From RUG420 sp045642465 (lineage in GTDB: Bacteria; Bacillota; Clostridia; Oscillospirales; Acutalibacteraceae), in assembly GCA_045642465.1 (NCBI GenBank), contig JAZUIY010000002.1, positions 1 through 64,000 on the forward strand: a stretch of DNA of 64,000 nucleotides. Reading direction: 5' to 3'. This document shows positions 57,692-64,000 of the stretch, piece by piece. Under the pieces are notes generated by a model. The model searched no databases and was not told the DNA's origin. It saw nothing but the letters and a program-made list of their open reading frames with translations. The position numbers and the translations under genes are program-made. Each line of letters starts with the position of its first letter. Positions within the stretch are counted from its first letter, which is position 1.

Positions 57692-58294
57692 ATGTTTTAT
57701 AGCTTAACAGGAACCATCGTCAATGTAGATGCCAACAGCATTGCCATTGACTGCAACGGCATTGCATTCCTTTGTCAAGTCAGCATGAATACGCTGAAGC
57801 ATGTAGACGGGGAAGGCATGCAGGCAACCCTCTACACCTACCTGAATGTGAAGCAGGATGGGGTAGACCTTTTTGGATTCCACAGCAAGGAAGAACTGGA
57901 GACCTTTAAACTGTTGACCTCTGTCAGCGGGGTAGGTCCAAAAGCAGCCCTTGCCATTTTGTCCGTATTGGAACCGTCCCAGTTGGCCATTGCCGTGGCC
58001 AGTTCTGACACCAAAGCCATTCAGCAGGCACAGGGCGTAGGCAAGAAGGTTGCCGACCGCGTAGTGCTGGAACTGAAAGACAAGGTTGCCAAGGGCCTGG
58101 GTTCCGGAAACTTATCCACAGACTACAAAGCAGCCGCCACTTCCACTGCCGGAAATTCCGACATGGCCACTGCCATTGCCGCATTGGTACAAATGGGTTA
58201 CAGCCAGTCCGAAGCCAGCATTGCCGTAGGCCAGGTAGATCCATCCCTGCCGGCCTCCAAAATGGTAACCGCCGCTTTGAAACACTTAATGTAA
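57692..58294 (+). CDS. ruvA: Holliday junction branch-migration protein RuvA
   Basis: A 200-residue junction-binding protein: OB-fold N-terminus (MFYSLTGTIVNVDANSIAID), tandem HhH motifs (FKLLTSVSGVGPKAALAIL, IQQAQGVGKKVADRVVLELKDK), and a C-terminal UBA-like helix bundle that contacts RuvB. Starts 29 bp after ruvC. Confidence 0.97.
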   Translation: MFYSLTGTIVNVDANSIAIDCNGIAFLCQVSMNTLKHVDGEGMQATLYTYLNVKQDGVDLFGFHSKEELETFKLLTSVSGVGPKAALAILSVLEPSQLAIAVASSDTKAIQQAQGVGKKVADRVVLELKDKVAKGLGSGNLSTDYKAAATSTAGNSDMATAIAALVQMGYSQSEASIAVGQVDPSLPASKMVTAALKHLM

Positions 58295-58307
58295 GAGGTG
58301 AGAATTC

Positions 58308-59357
58308 TTGTTTACTGATGATATGGATTTTGAAAGCCGTCTGGTAACACCGGAATTCTCCGGAGACGACGAAAACTACGAATATTCCTTGCGTCCCCGC
58401 ACCATGAATGACTACATTGGTCAGGAGAAGGTAAAGGAAAATCTGAAAATTTATATTGACGCTGCCAAGCGCAGAGGGGAATCCTTAGACCACGTTTTGC
58501 TCTATGGCCCTCCGGGTCTTGGGAAAACCACCTTGGCCGGCATCATTGCCGCCGAAATGGGCGTCAACATCCGCGTCACTTCCGGTCCTGCCATTGAAAA
58601 GCAGGGAGACTTGGCCGCACTGCTGACCAACCTGGAAGACGGAGACGTGCTCTTCATTGACGAAATTCACCGCCTGTCCCGCCAGGTAGAAGAAATTCTT
58701 TACCCGGCCATGGAAGACGGCGCCATTGACCTGATTATCGGCAAAGGCCCAAGCGCACAATCCTTGCGGATTGACCTGCCGAAGTTCACTTTGGTTGGTG
58801 CTACCACCAGAGCAGGTCAATTGTCTGCACCACTCAGGGACCGCTTTGGTATGATTCTCCGGTTGGAAATGTACACACCGGAACAGCTGGCTGCCATTGT
58901 CCAACGCAGTGCCGACATCCTCGGCATTGGCATGGACAGCACCGGCGCCTTGGAAATTGCCACCCGTTCCCGCGGTACCCCACGTATTGCCAACCGGCTC
59001 TTAAAGCGGGCCCGTGACTTTGCCGAAGTAGTGGGCAATGGCATCATTGACAAAGACACCGCTAACTTAGCATTATCCCGCATGGAAATTGACCCACTGG
59101 GTTTGGACAACATTGACCGGACCTTGCTGACTTCCATGATAAAATTCTATAACGGTGGCCCAGTGGGCTTAGAAACCATTGCCGCCGCCATTGGGGAAGA
59201 AGCCGTTACCATTGAGGACGTTTACGAACCTTACCTGATGCAGATTGGCTTCTTAAGCCGTACGCCACGCGGCCGTATGGTAACGCCGGCAGGTTACAAA
59301 CACCTGGGCATCCCTTATCCGGGCAGTGAAGCACCGGAACAGTTAAAGATGAAGTAA
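58308..59357 (+). CDS. ruvB: Holliday junction branch-migration helicase RuvB
   Basis: A 349-residue AAA+ motor. Walker A GPPGLGKTT near 65-73, Walker B LFIDEIHR near 114, sensor GATTRAGQLSAPLRDRFG, and C-terminal winged helix with RTPRGR. I take the TTG at 58308 as the start because AGAGGTGA ends six bases before it; the first ATG (58323) would leave a poor ribosome site. Confidence 0.97.
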   Translation: MFTDDMDFESRLVTPEFSGDDENYEYSLRPRTMNDYIGQEKVKENLKIYIDAAKRRGESLDHVLLYGPPGLGKTTLAGIIAAEMGVNIRVTSGPAIEKQGDLAALLTNLEDGDVLFIDEIHRLSRQVEEILYPAMEDGAIDLIIGKGPSAQSLRIDLPKFTLVGATTRAGQLSAPLRDRFGMILRLEMYTPEQLAAIVQRSADILGIGMDSTGALEIATRSRGTPRIANRLLKRARDFAEVVGNGIIDKDTANLALSRMEIDPLGLDNIDRTLLTSMIKFYNGGPVGLETIAAAIGEEAVTIEDVYEPYLMQIGFLSRTPRGRMVTPAGYKHLGIPYPGSEAPEQLKMK

Positions 59358-59371
59358 TGAAGGAGTAAATC

Positions 59372-60262
59372 ATGAGAAGTACCGAATTCTGGGAGGACTA
59401 TGAACTTCTGGATTCTTCCGACGGAGAGCGTTTGGAACGCTGGGGCAACATTACCTTAATCCGTCCGGATCCCCAGGTCATTTGGAAAACCCCGAAAAAA
59501 CATCCGGGCTGGCGCAACGCAGATGCCCGTTACCTTCGCTCTGACAAGGGTGGCGGCAACTGGGACGTCTATAAGAAGTTCCCAGAGGAATGGACCATCG
59601 AGTACCGTGACCTGACCTTCAAAATTAAACCAATGGGCTTCAAGCACGTAGGCCTCTTCCCGGAACAGGCTGTAAACTGGGACTATTTCCGCAAAGTCAT
59701 CCGTGACTCCGGCAGAGACGACGTAAAAGTGCTGAACTTGTTTGCCTATACCGGCGGCGCTACCGTTGCTGCACTGAAGGAAGGCGCCTCCGTATGCCAC
59801 GTTGATGCCTCCAAGGGCATGGTGGCCTACGCCAAGGAAAACGCCGCACTGTCCGGCGTTGCCGACAAGCCGGTGCGCTGGCTGGTAGATGACTGCCTCA
59901 AATTTGTGCAGCGGGAAATCCGCCGGGGCAACAAATACGACATCATCATCATGGACCCGCCAAGTTACGGCAGAGGCCCGGGGGGAGAGGTTTGGAAGTT
60001 AGAAGAAAAAGTCTTCGAACTGGTAGAAACCTGCACTAAGGTACTCTCAGACGATCCTCTGTTGTTCTTAATCAACTCTTACACCACCGGACTTTCTCCG
60101 TCGGTTATGAGTTATATTCTCGGCAGCTTAATTGTGCCGGAACACGGTGGCTTCGTACACTGTGATGAAATTGGTCTGAAGACCACCCAGACCGGCATGT
60201 GCCTGCCATGCGGTGCCTCCGCCTTCTGGGAAACCGACAAGAAGTTAACTAGGAGACTATAA
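59372..60262 (+). CDS. Class I SAM-dependent methyltransferase (RlmI/COG1092-like)
   Basis: A 296-residue enzyme. SAM-binding LNLFAYTGGATVAALKEGA (about 118-136) and catalytic-site MDPPSYGRGP (about 195-204) are typical of 23S rRNA m5C methyltransferases of the RlmI/YwbD group, though the N-terminal PUA domain is missing. The RNA target is inferred. It sits between ruvB and ecfA1 and ends on the base before ecfA1 starts. Confidence 0.85.
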   Translation: MRSTEFWEDYELLDSSDGERLERWGNITLIRPDPQVIWKTPKKHPGWRNADARYLRSDKGGGNWDVYKKFPEEWTIEYRDLTFKIKPMGFKHVGLFPEQAVNWDYFRKVIRDSGRDDVKVLNLFAYTGGATVAALKEGASVCHVDASKGMVAYAKENAALSGVADKPVRWLVDDCLKFVQREIRRGNKYDIIIMDPPSYGRGPGGEVWKLEEKVFELVETCTKVLSDDPLLFLINSYTTGLSPSVMSYILGSLIVPEHGGFVHCDEIGLKTTQTGMCLPCGASAFWETDKKLTRRL

Positions 60263-61129
60263 ATGGAAGAATTAATAAAATTCCAAAATGTCTATTTCAC
60301 CTATGACTATGAAGAGGAAGGGGAAGCCCAGGCTTCCGCTCCGAAATTGGCCATCAACGGTGTGGACCTGACCCTTTACAAAGGAGAATACATTGCGGTC
60401 TTAGGACACAATGGTTCCGGTAAGTCCACCTTGGCCAAACTCTGTAACGGCATCTTGGTGCCGGACAAAGGGGACGTCATCTCCTACGGTATCAATACCA
60501 AGGACGAGGACAAACTCATGGAACTGCGCCAGCACATTGGCATGGTGTTCCAAAATCCGGATAACCAAATTGTTGCCACCGTCGTAGAAGAAGACGTGGC
60601 CTTTGGCCCGGAAAACTTAGGTGTGCCACCGGAAGAAATCCGCAGCCGGGTAGAGAAATGCCTGGCCGCCGTTGGCATGACCAAGTATGCAAAGCATGAA
60701 CCACACAAATTGTCCGGCGGACAAAAGCAGCGTGTGGCCATTGCCGGCATTTTGGCCATGAACCCGGAATGCATCATTCTGGACGAATCCACCGCCATGC
60801 TGGACCCACGGGGCCGCAAAGAGGTTATGGAAACCGTCCGCAAAATGCATGACGAACTGGGTCTCACCGTTATCTTTATTACCCACTTCATGGAAGAGGC
60901 TGCCACCGCCGGCCGTGTCATTGTCATGGAATCCGGCAAGGTCATTTCCGATGGCACCCCATATGAAGTCTTCAAAGAAATTGACAAAATCCGCAGCGTG
61001 GGACTGGATGTTCCGCAGTCTACGGAATTTGCTGAACTGCTTTCCGCAGAGGGTATCCCAATGCCGGAAGATATTTTAACCACAGATGAATGCGTTGACG
61101 CCATTGTGAACGCCTTGAAGGAGAACTAA
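60263..61129 (+). CDS. ecfA1: ECF transporter ATPase EcfA1
   Basis: A 288-residue ABC ATPase energising energy-coupling-factor vitamin uptake. Walker A GHNGSGKST (about 49-57), Q-loop FQNPDNQ, signature LSGGQKQR, Walker B CIILDEST. An acidic insert (YDYEEEGEAQ) lies near the N-terminus. First of ecfA1-ecfA2-ecfT. Confidence 0.95.
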   Translation: MEELIKFQNVYFTYDYEEEGEAQASAPKLAINGVDLTLYKGEYIAVLGHNGSGKSTLAKLCNGILVPDKGDVISYGINTKDEDKLMELRQHIGMVFQNPDNQIVATVVEEDVAFGPENLGVPPEEIRSRVEKCLAAVGMTKYAKHEPHKLSGGQKQRVAIAGILAMNPECIILDESTAMLDPRGRKEVMETVRKMHDELGLTVIFITHFMEEAATAGRVIVMESGKVISDGTPYEVFKEIDKIRSVGLDVPQSTEFAELLSAEGIPMPEDILTTDECVDAIVNALKEN

Positions 61130-61135
61130 GCTTTC

Positions 61136-62005
61136 ATGTCCACCATATTGAAAACCGAAAACTTAACATACCGGTATGGCGAAGGAACTCCTTTTGAAAA
61201 GGTGGCCATTCACGACGTGAATCTGGACATTGAAGAGGGGGAACTGGTGGCTATTATTGGTCACACCGGTTCCGGGAAATCCACTTTAATCCAGCACTTC
61301 AACGGCCTGTTGAAGCCGACGGAAGGCACCGTACTGGTAGACGGTCAGAATATCTGGGAAAGCAAAAAGACCTTAAGAGACAGCCGTTTTGCAGTAGGCC
61401 TTTGCTTCCAGTATCCGGAATACCAATTGTTTGAGGAAACCTGTTACAAAGATATTGCCTTCGGACCGAAGAATATGAAACTGTCCGAAGAGGAAATAGA
61501 CCGACGTGTCAAAGAGGCTGCCGGATTCTTCGGCATTTCCGACGACATGTTAAATAAGTCCCCACTGGACCTGTCCGGCGGGGAAAAGAGAAGGGTAGCC
61601 ATTGCCGGGGTTATGGCAATGGAACCGAAAATTCTTATTTTGGATGAACCGACCGCAGGTCTGGACCCAAAGGGCCGAGACCAAATCCTGAAGCTCATCC
61701 GGGACTACCGAGACAAAACCGGCAGCACCGTGCTCATTGTTTCCCACTCCATGGAAGACGTGGCCAAAATTGCTACCAAGGTTTTGGTTATGAACGACGC
61801 CACCGTAGAATTCTACGGCACCGTTCACGACTGTTATAAGCGGGCAGAGCGTCTGGTAGAAATTGGCCTGGACGTACCGCAGATTACCAAGATTTTCCTT
61901 GGCTTAAAAGAAAAAGGTGTGGATTGCCGCACCGACATTTACACCGTGCCTTTCGGCGTAGAGGAACTGAAACGCCTCTTCGGAAAGGAGGGTGCAAATG
62001 GTTAA
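61136..62005 (+). CDS. ecfA2: ECF transporter ATPase EcfA2
   Basis: A 289-residue second ATPase of the ECF module: Walker A GHTGSGKST (about 43-51), Q-loop FQYPEYQLF, signature DLSGGEKRR, Walker B ILILDEPTAGLD. FQYPEYQLFEET is the EcfA2-type Q-loop. Overlaps ecfT by eight bases. Confidence 0.95.
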   Translation: MSTILKTENLTYRYGEGTPFEKVAIHDVNLDIEEGELVAIIGHTGSGKSTLIQHFNGLLKPTEGTVLVDGQNIWESKKTLRDSRFAVGLCFQYPEYQLFEETCYKDIAFGPKNMKLSEEEIDRRVKEAAGFFGISDDMLNKSPLDLSGGEKRRVAIAGVMAMEPKILILDEPTAGLDPKGRDQILKLIRDYRDKTGSTVLIVSHSMEDVAKIATKVLVMNDATVEFYGTVHDCYKRAERLVEIGLDVPQITKIFLGLKEKGVDCRTDIYTVPFGVEELKRLFGKEGANG

Positions 62006-62813
62006 GAATATTACCATTGGCCAGTATTTCCCTGGGAATTCCTTCTTACACAAAATGGATCCCCGCATGAAACTGGTGCTGACCCTCATCTTTATTGTCT
62101 GCATCTTCATCTGCAAAAACTTCTGGTCCTTGGCCCTCATGGTTTTGGCACTGGCCATTATGGTTCTCTGTTCCAAAATCCCAATCAGCACCATTTTCAA
62201 GGGCATCCGTCCGATTGTTATTATCATTGTGCTGACGGCCCTCATTAACGTGTTCTACGTAGACAAGGGCACCACATGGGTGGACTGGCGCTTCATTCAC
62301 ATCAGCTCCGGCGGTGTGTTTACCGCCATCTTCATGGTAGTACGCATTATGTGTCTCATTGTGGCCAGTTCCTTGTTGACGTACACTACATCGCCAACCT
62401 TAATTACCGACGGCATTGAACGGCTGCTGAGCCCGCTGAAGTTTATGCGGGGCAGCGTTCACACCGTGGCCATGATGATGACCATTGCCCTTCGGTTTAT
62501 TCCGACCCTCATTGATGAGTTTGACAAGATTACCAGTGCCCAGAAGGCAAGAGGGGCCGACCTGGAAACCGGTACCCTGGTAGAACGGGCCAAGGCCTTA
62601 ATACCGGTTATTATTCCTTTGTTTATTACTTCCTTCCGCAGAGCGTATGATTTGGCCTTTGCCATGGAATGCCGCTGCTACCACGGATACGAAGGACGTA
62701 CCCGCATGAAGGAAATGCATTTGGAGCGGAGAGACTATGTAGCACTTCTGTTCCAGGTACTCATTCTGGCAGGCATTATCCTGCTGAATTTCTTCTTTAA
62801 TCACGTTATTTAA
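61998..62813 (+). CDS. ecfT: ECF transporter membrane subunit EcfT
   Basis: A 271-residue membrane scaffold with about five segments. The two coupling motifs are recognisable: AQKARGAD (about 176-183) and the later AMECRCYHG/ECR-x-Y (about 221-229), which replace the more common ARG and xRG forms that dock into the ATPases. GGAGGGTGCAA precedes the ATG at 61998. Confidence 0.93.
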   Translation: MVKNITIGQYFPGNSFLHKMDPRMKLVLTLIFIVCIFICKNFWSLALMVLALAIMVLCSKIPISTIFKGIRPIVIIIVLTALINVFYVDKGTTWVDWRFIHISSGGVFTAIFMVVRIMCLIVASSLLTYTTSPTLITDGIERLLSPLKFMRGSVHTVAMMMTIALRFIPTLIDEFDKITSAQKARGADLETGTLVERAKALIPVIIPLFITSFRRAYDLAFAMECRCYHGYEGRTRMKEMHLERRDYVALLFQVLILAGIILLNFFFNHVI

Positions 62814-62830
62814 GAAAGGTGGATTGGTTC

Positions 62831-63583
62831 ATGAGAAACATTCTTCTAACCATAAAGTTCCTCGGAACCAATTATCATGGCTGGCAGGTCCAGGAGAACG
62901 CCAAGTCCGTTCAGGAAGAACTGCAGGATGCCGTGGAAGCCATCTTTGGCAGCCGGGAAGCTATTTCCGGCTGTTCCCGTACGGACAGCGGGGTACATGC
63001 CAACAGGTACTGCTGCACCCTTCGTACGGAACGTGACATAGACTGTTTCCGCCTCATGGGAGCCCTCAATGCCAAACTGCCGGAAGACATTGGCGTTGTG
63101 GCTGCCAAAGACGTACCGGAGGACTTCCATCCTCGGTACAGTGCCACCGGAAAGCAGTATATTTATCAGATTTACAACGGTCCGGGCAAGGACCCGTTCC
63201 TGGCCGACCGGGCCTATGAATACCACCCGCGGATTGACGTGGACCTGCTGAATGAGCAGGCCAAGGACTTCGTTGGCACCCACGACTTTACGTCCTTCTG
63301 TGCCAACAAAGTGCCGGTGAACGACAACATCCGCACGGTGCGCCATGCCTCCGTTACCAAAGAGGGGGACATGGTAACCTTTACCGTGGAAGCCGACGGC
63401 TTCCTCTACAACATGGTCCGCATTATGGTGGGCACCTTGCTCTTCATTAACGAAGGCAAGCGGCCGGCCGGCTCCATTCCGGATCTGCTGGCAGCCCGGG
63501 ACCGTAACGCAGCCGGTGCCACGGCACCTGCCTGCGGCCTTTATTTAAACCAAGTCTTTTACGAAGGGAGTGACAAAGGATGA
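62831..63583 (+). CDS. truA: tRNA pseudouridine(38-40) synthase TruA
   Basis: A 250-residue enzyme forming pseudouridine in the anticodon arm. Catalytic Asp52 in SRTDSGVHA, and FTSFCANKVPVNDNIRTV and the FLYNMVRIMVGTLL motif fit TruA. The ATG at 62831 follows AAAGGTGGATTGGTTC. Standard neighbour of ecfT; its stop overlaps the next start (ATGA). Confidence 0.96.
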   Translation: MRNILLTIKFLGTNYHGWQVQENAKSVQEELQDAVEAIFGSREAISGCSRTDSGVHANRYCCTLRTERDIDCFRLMGALNAKLPEDIGVVAAKDVPEDFHPRYSATGKQYIYQIYNGPGKDPFLADRAYEYHPRIDVDLLNEQAKDFVGTHDFTSFCANKVPVNDNIRTVRHASVTKEGDMVTFTVEADGFLYNMVRIMVGTLLFINEGKRPAGSIPDLLAARDRNAAGATAPACGLYLNQVFYEGSDKG

Positions 63584-64000
63584 GCAACGCACCAAAGAAG
63601 AAAAGCAATCAGCCTGCACTGGTGCAGGCCGTGCAAAATGCGTTTCAGGACTTCAACTTGAAAGAATTCCTCATGAACTTTGACTGGAATAAAATCAAAG
63701 CTTTTTGGAAACGCCATAAGCCATCCCAAAAAGCCACTCGTATACTTTCTTTGATTTTAGTGCTGGTCATGCTGTTGCTGATTGCCTTGTCCAGTTTCCA
63801 CATTGCTTCCTTGTCTTCCATGAGAGACAGCCTGAACAATGCAGCCAAATCCGCTGCACCGGGCGGCGGGTTCCCGTATCAGGTCAACTCCGCTTCTGTG
63901 GAAAAAATCGGGGTATTGTCCGGAGACATCTTCTTACTGAAGGATACGGAAACCGTATCCCTTTCCAATTCCGCAAAGGAAACCTGTAAGAAGCCGCATT
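63580..64000 (+). CDS. DUF5711-like membrane-anchored protein, truncated by the window
   Basis: The first 140 residues of an incomplete gene. A basic N-terminus (NAPKKKSNQ), one membrane helix (about 52-72, ILSLILVLVMLLLIALS) and an extracytoplasmic region that begins FPYQVNSASVEKIGVLSGDI and FLLKDTETVSLSN, resembling the first beta-propeller-like blade of DUF5711 proteins. Coupled by ATGA to truA. The 3' end lies beyond base 64000. Confidence 0.7.
   Translation, partial: MSNAPKKKSNQPALVQAVQNAFQDFNLKEFLMNFDWNKIKAFWKRHKPSQKATRILSLILVLVMLLLIALSSFHIASLSSMRDSLNNAAKSAAPGGGFPYQVNSASVEKIGVLSGDIFLLKDTETVSLSNSAKETCKKPH

Overview
The window reads as one bacterial chromosome segment, most probably from an anaerobic Bacillota of class Clostridia (gut Oscillospirales/Lachnospirales style; this is inference). 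The basis is: strong AGGAGG ribosome sites with occasional TTG and GTG starts, a sufCBDSU operon with SufU, ruvCAB, an EcfA1-EcfA2-EcfT module next to truA, CarD, a cell-wall-binding-repeat-2 surface protein, DUF4230 and DUF5711-like proteins, and poly-threonine linkers in exported proteins. No rRNA, tRNA, insertion sequence or CRISPR array was found. Coding regions are tightly packed and most convergent junctions carry a clear intrinsic hairpin.

Layout. 1-3490: a low-molecular-weight phosphatase gene, then an unusually repeat-rich stretch (tandem units of 32, 27, 31, 32, 15 and 47 bp, plus an array of GTGATTCA/TGAATCAC hairpins) surrounding and interrupting the suf operon (sufC at 2106, sufBDSU 3488-7561). 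7665-12873: a zinc-ribbon membrane protein, then an overlapping gene run (PLP enzyme, PnuC-like transporter, nitrilase, Nudix with membrane tail, membrane protein with Ada-like zinc module, small SHOCT-like protein). 12921-18186: ZIP metal transporter behind DtxR-like boxes, a DUF4230 protein, a fused EndA nuclease/CWB2/3D surface protein, a DUF697-like membrane protein and a HAD phosphatase. 18250-19177: four small genes with double-glycine-type leaders, one with two leaders in a single chain; a fifth lies alone at 33081-33260 on the other strand.

19250-30620 is an AT-rich defence island: a DUF262/DUF1524 (GmrSD-like) protein, a broken nitroreductase, an unknown protein, a type I restriction-modification operon (hsdR, hsdM, hsdS) continued by a HEPN-like gene and an abortive-infection C-terminus gene, and a two-gene cassette of a small multi-pass membrane protein plus a TIR-like protein. 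30845-36447 returns to ordinary genes (peptide deformylase, CruF-like protein, hydrolase, HXXEE protein, lipoprotein, YgjP-like protease, SLC13/ArsB-type permease). 36589-38951 is gdhA-asnA (ammonia assimilation) preceded by a terminator-like hairpin right after its promoter. 39207-46712 holds a DUF5058 membrane pair, a hydrolase, a YhhN protein, CarD, FtsH and a VTT-domain protein.

46968-57014 forms a thematic block: two tandem pairs of HSL-type alpha/beta hydrolases around a glycerol-3-phosphate dehydrogenase-like operon (three genes), followed by a DUF362 protein flanked by three small related membrane proteins with HxxE and GFTWW motifs; a lipid or glyceride role is inferred. 57132-64000 is housekeeping: ruvC-ruvA-ruvB, an rRNA-methyltransferase-like gene, ecfA1-ecfA2-ecfT, truA and a truncated DUF5711-like gene. 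The best candidates for undescribed systems are the leader-peptide family, the TIR-like/membrane pair, the HEPN/Abi pair attached to hsdS, and the HxxE-GFTWW/DUF362 cluster.
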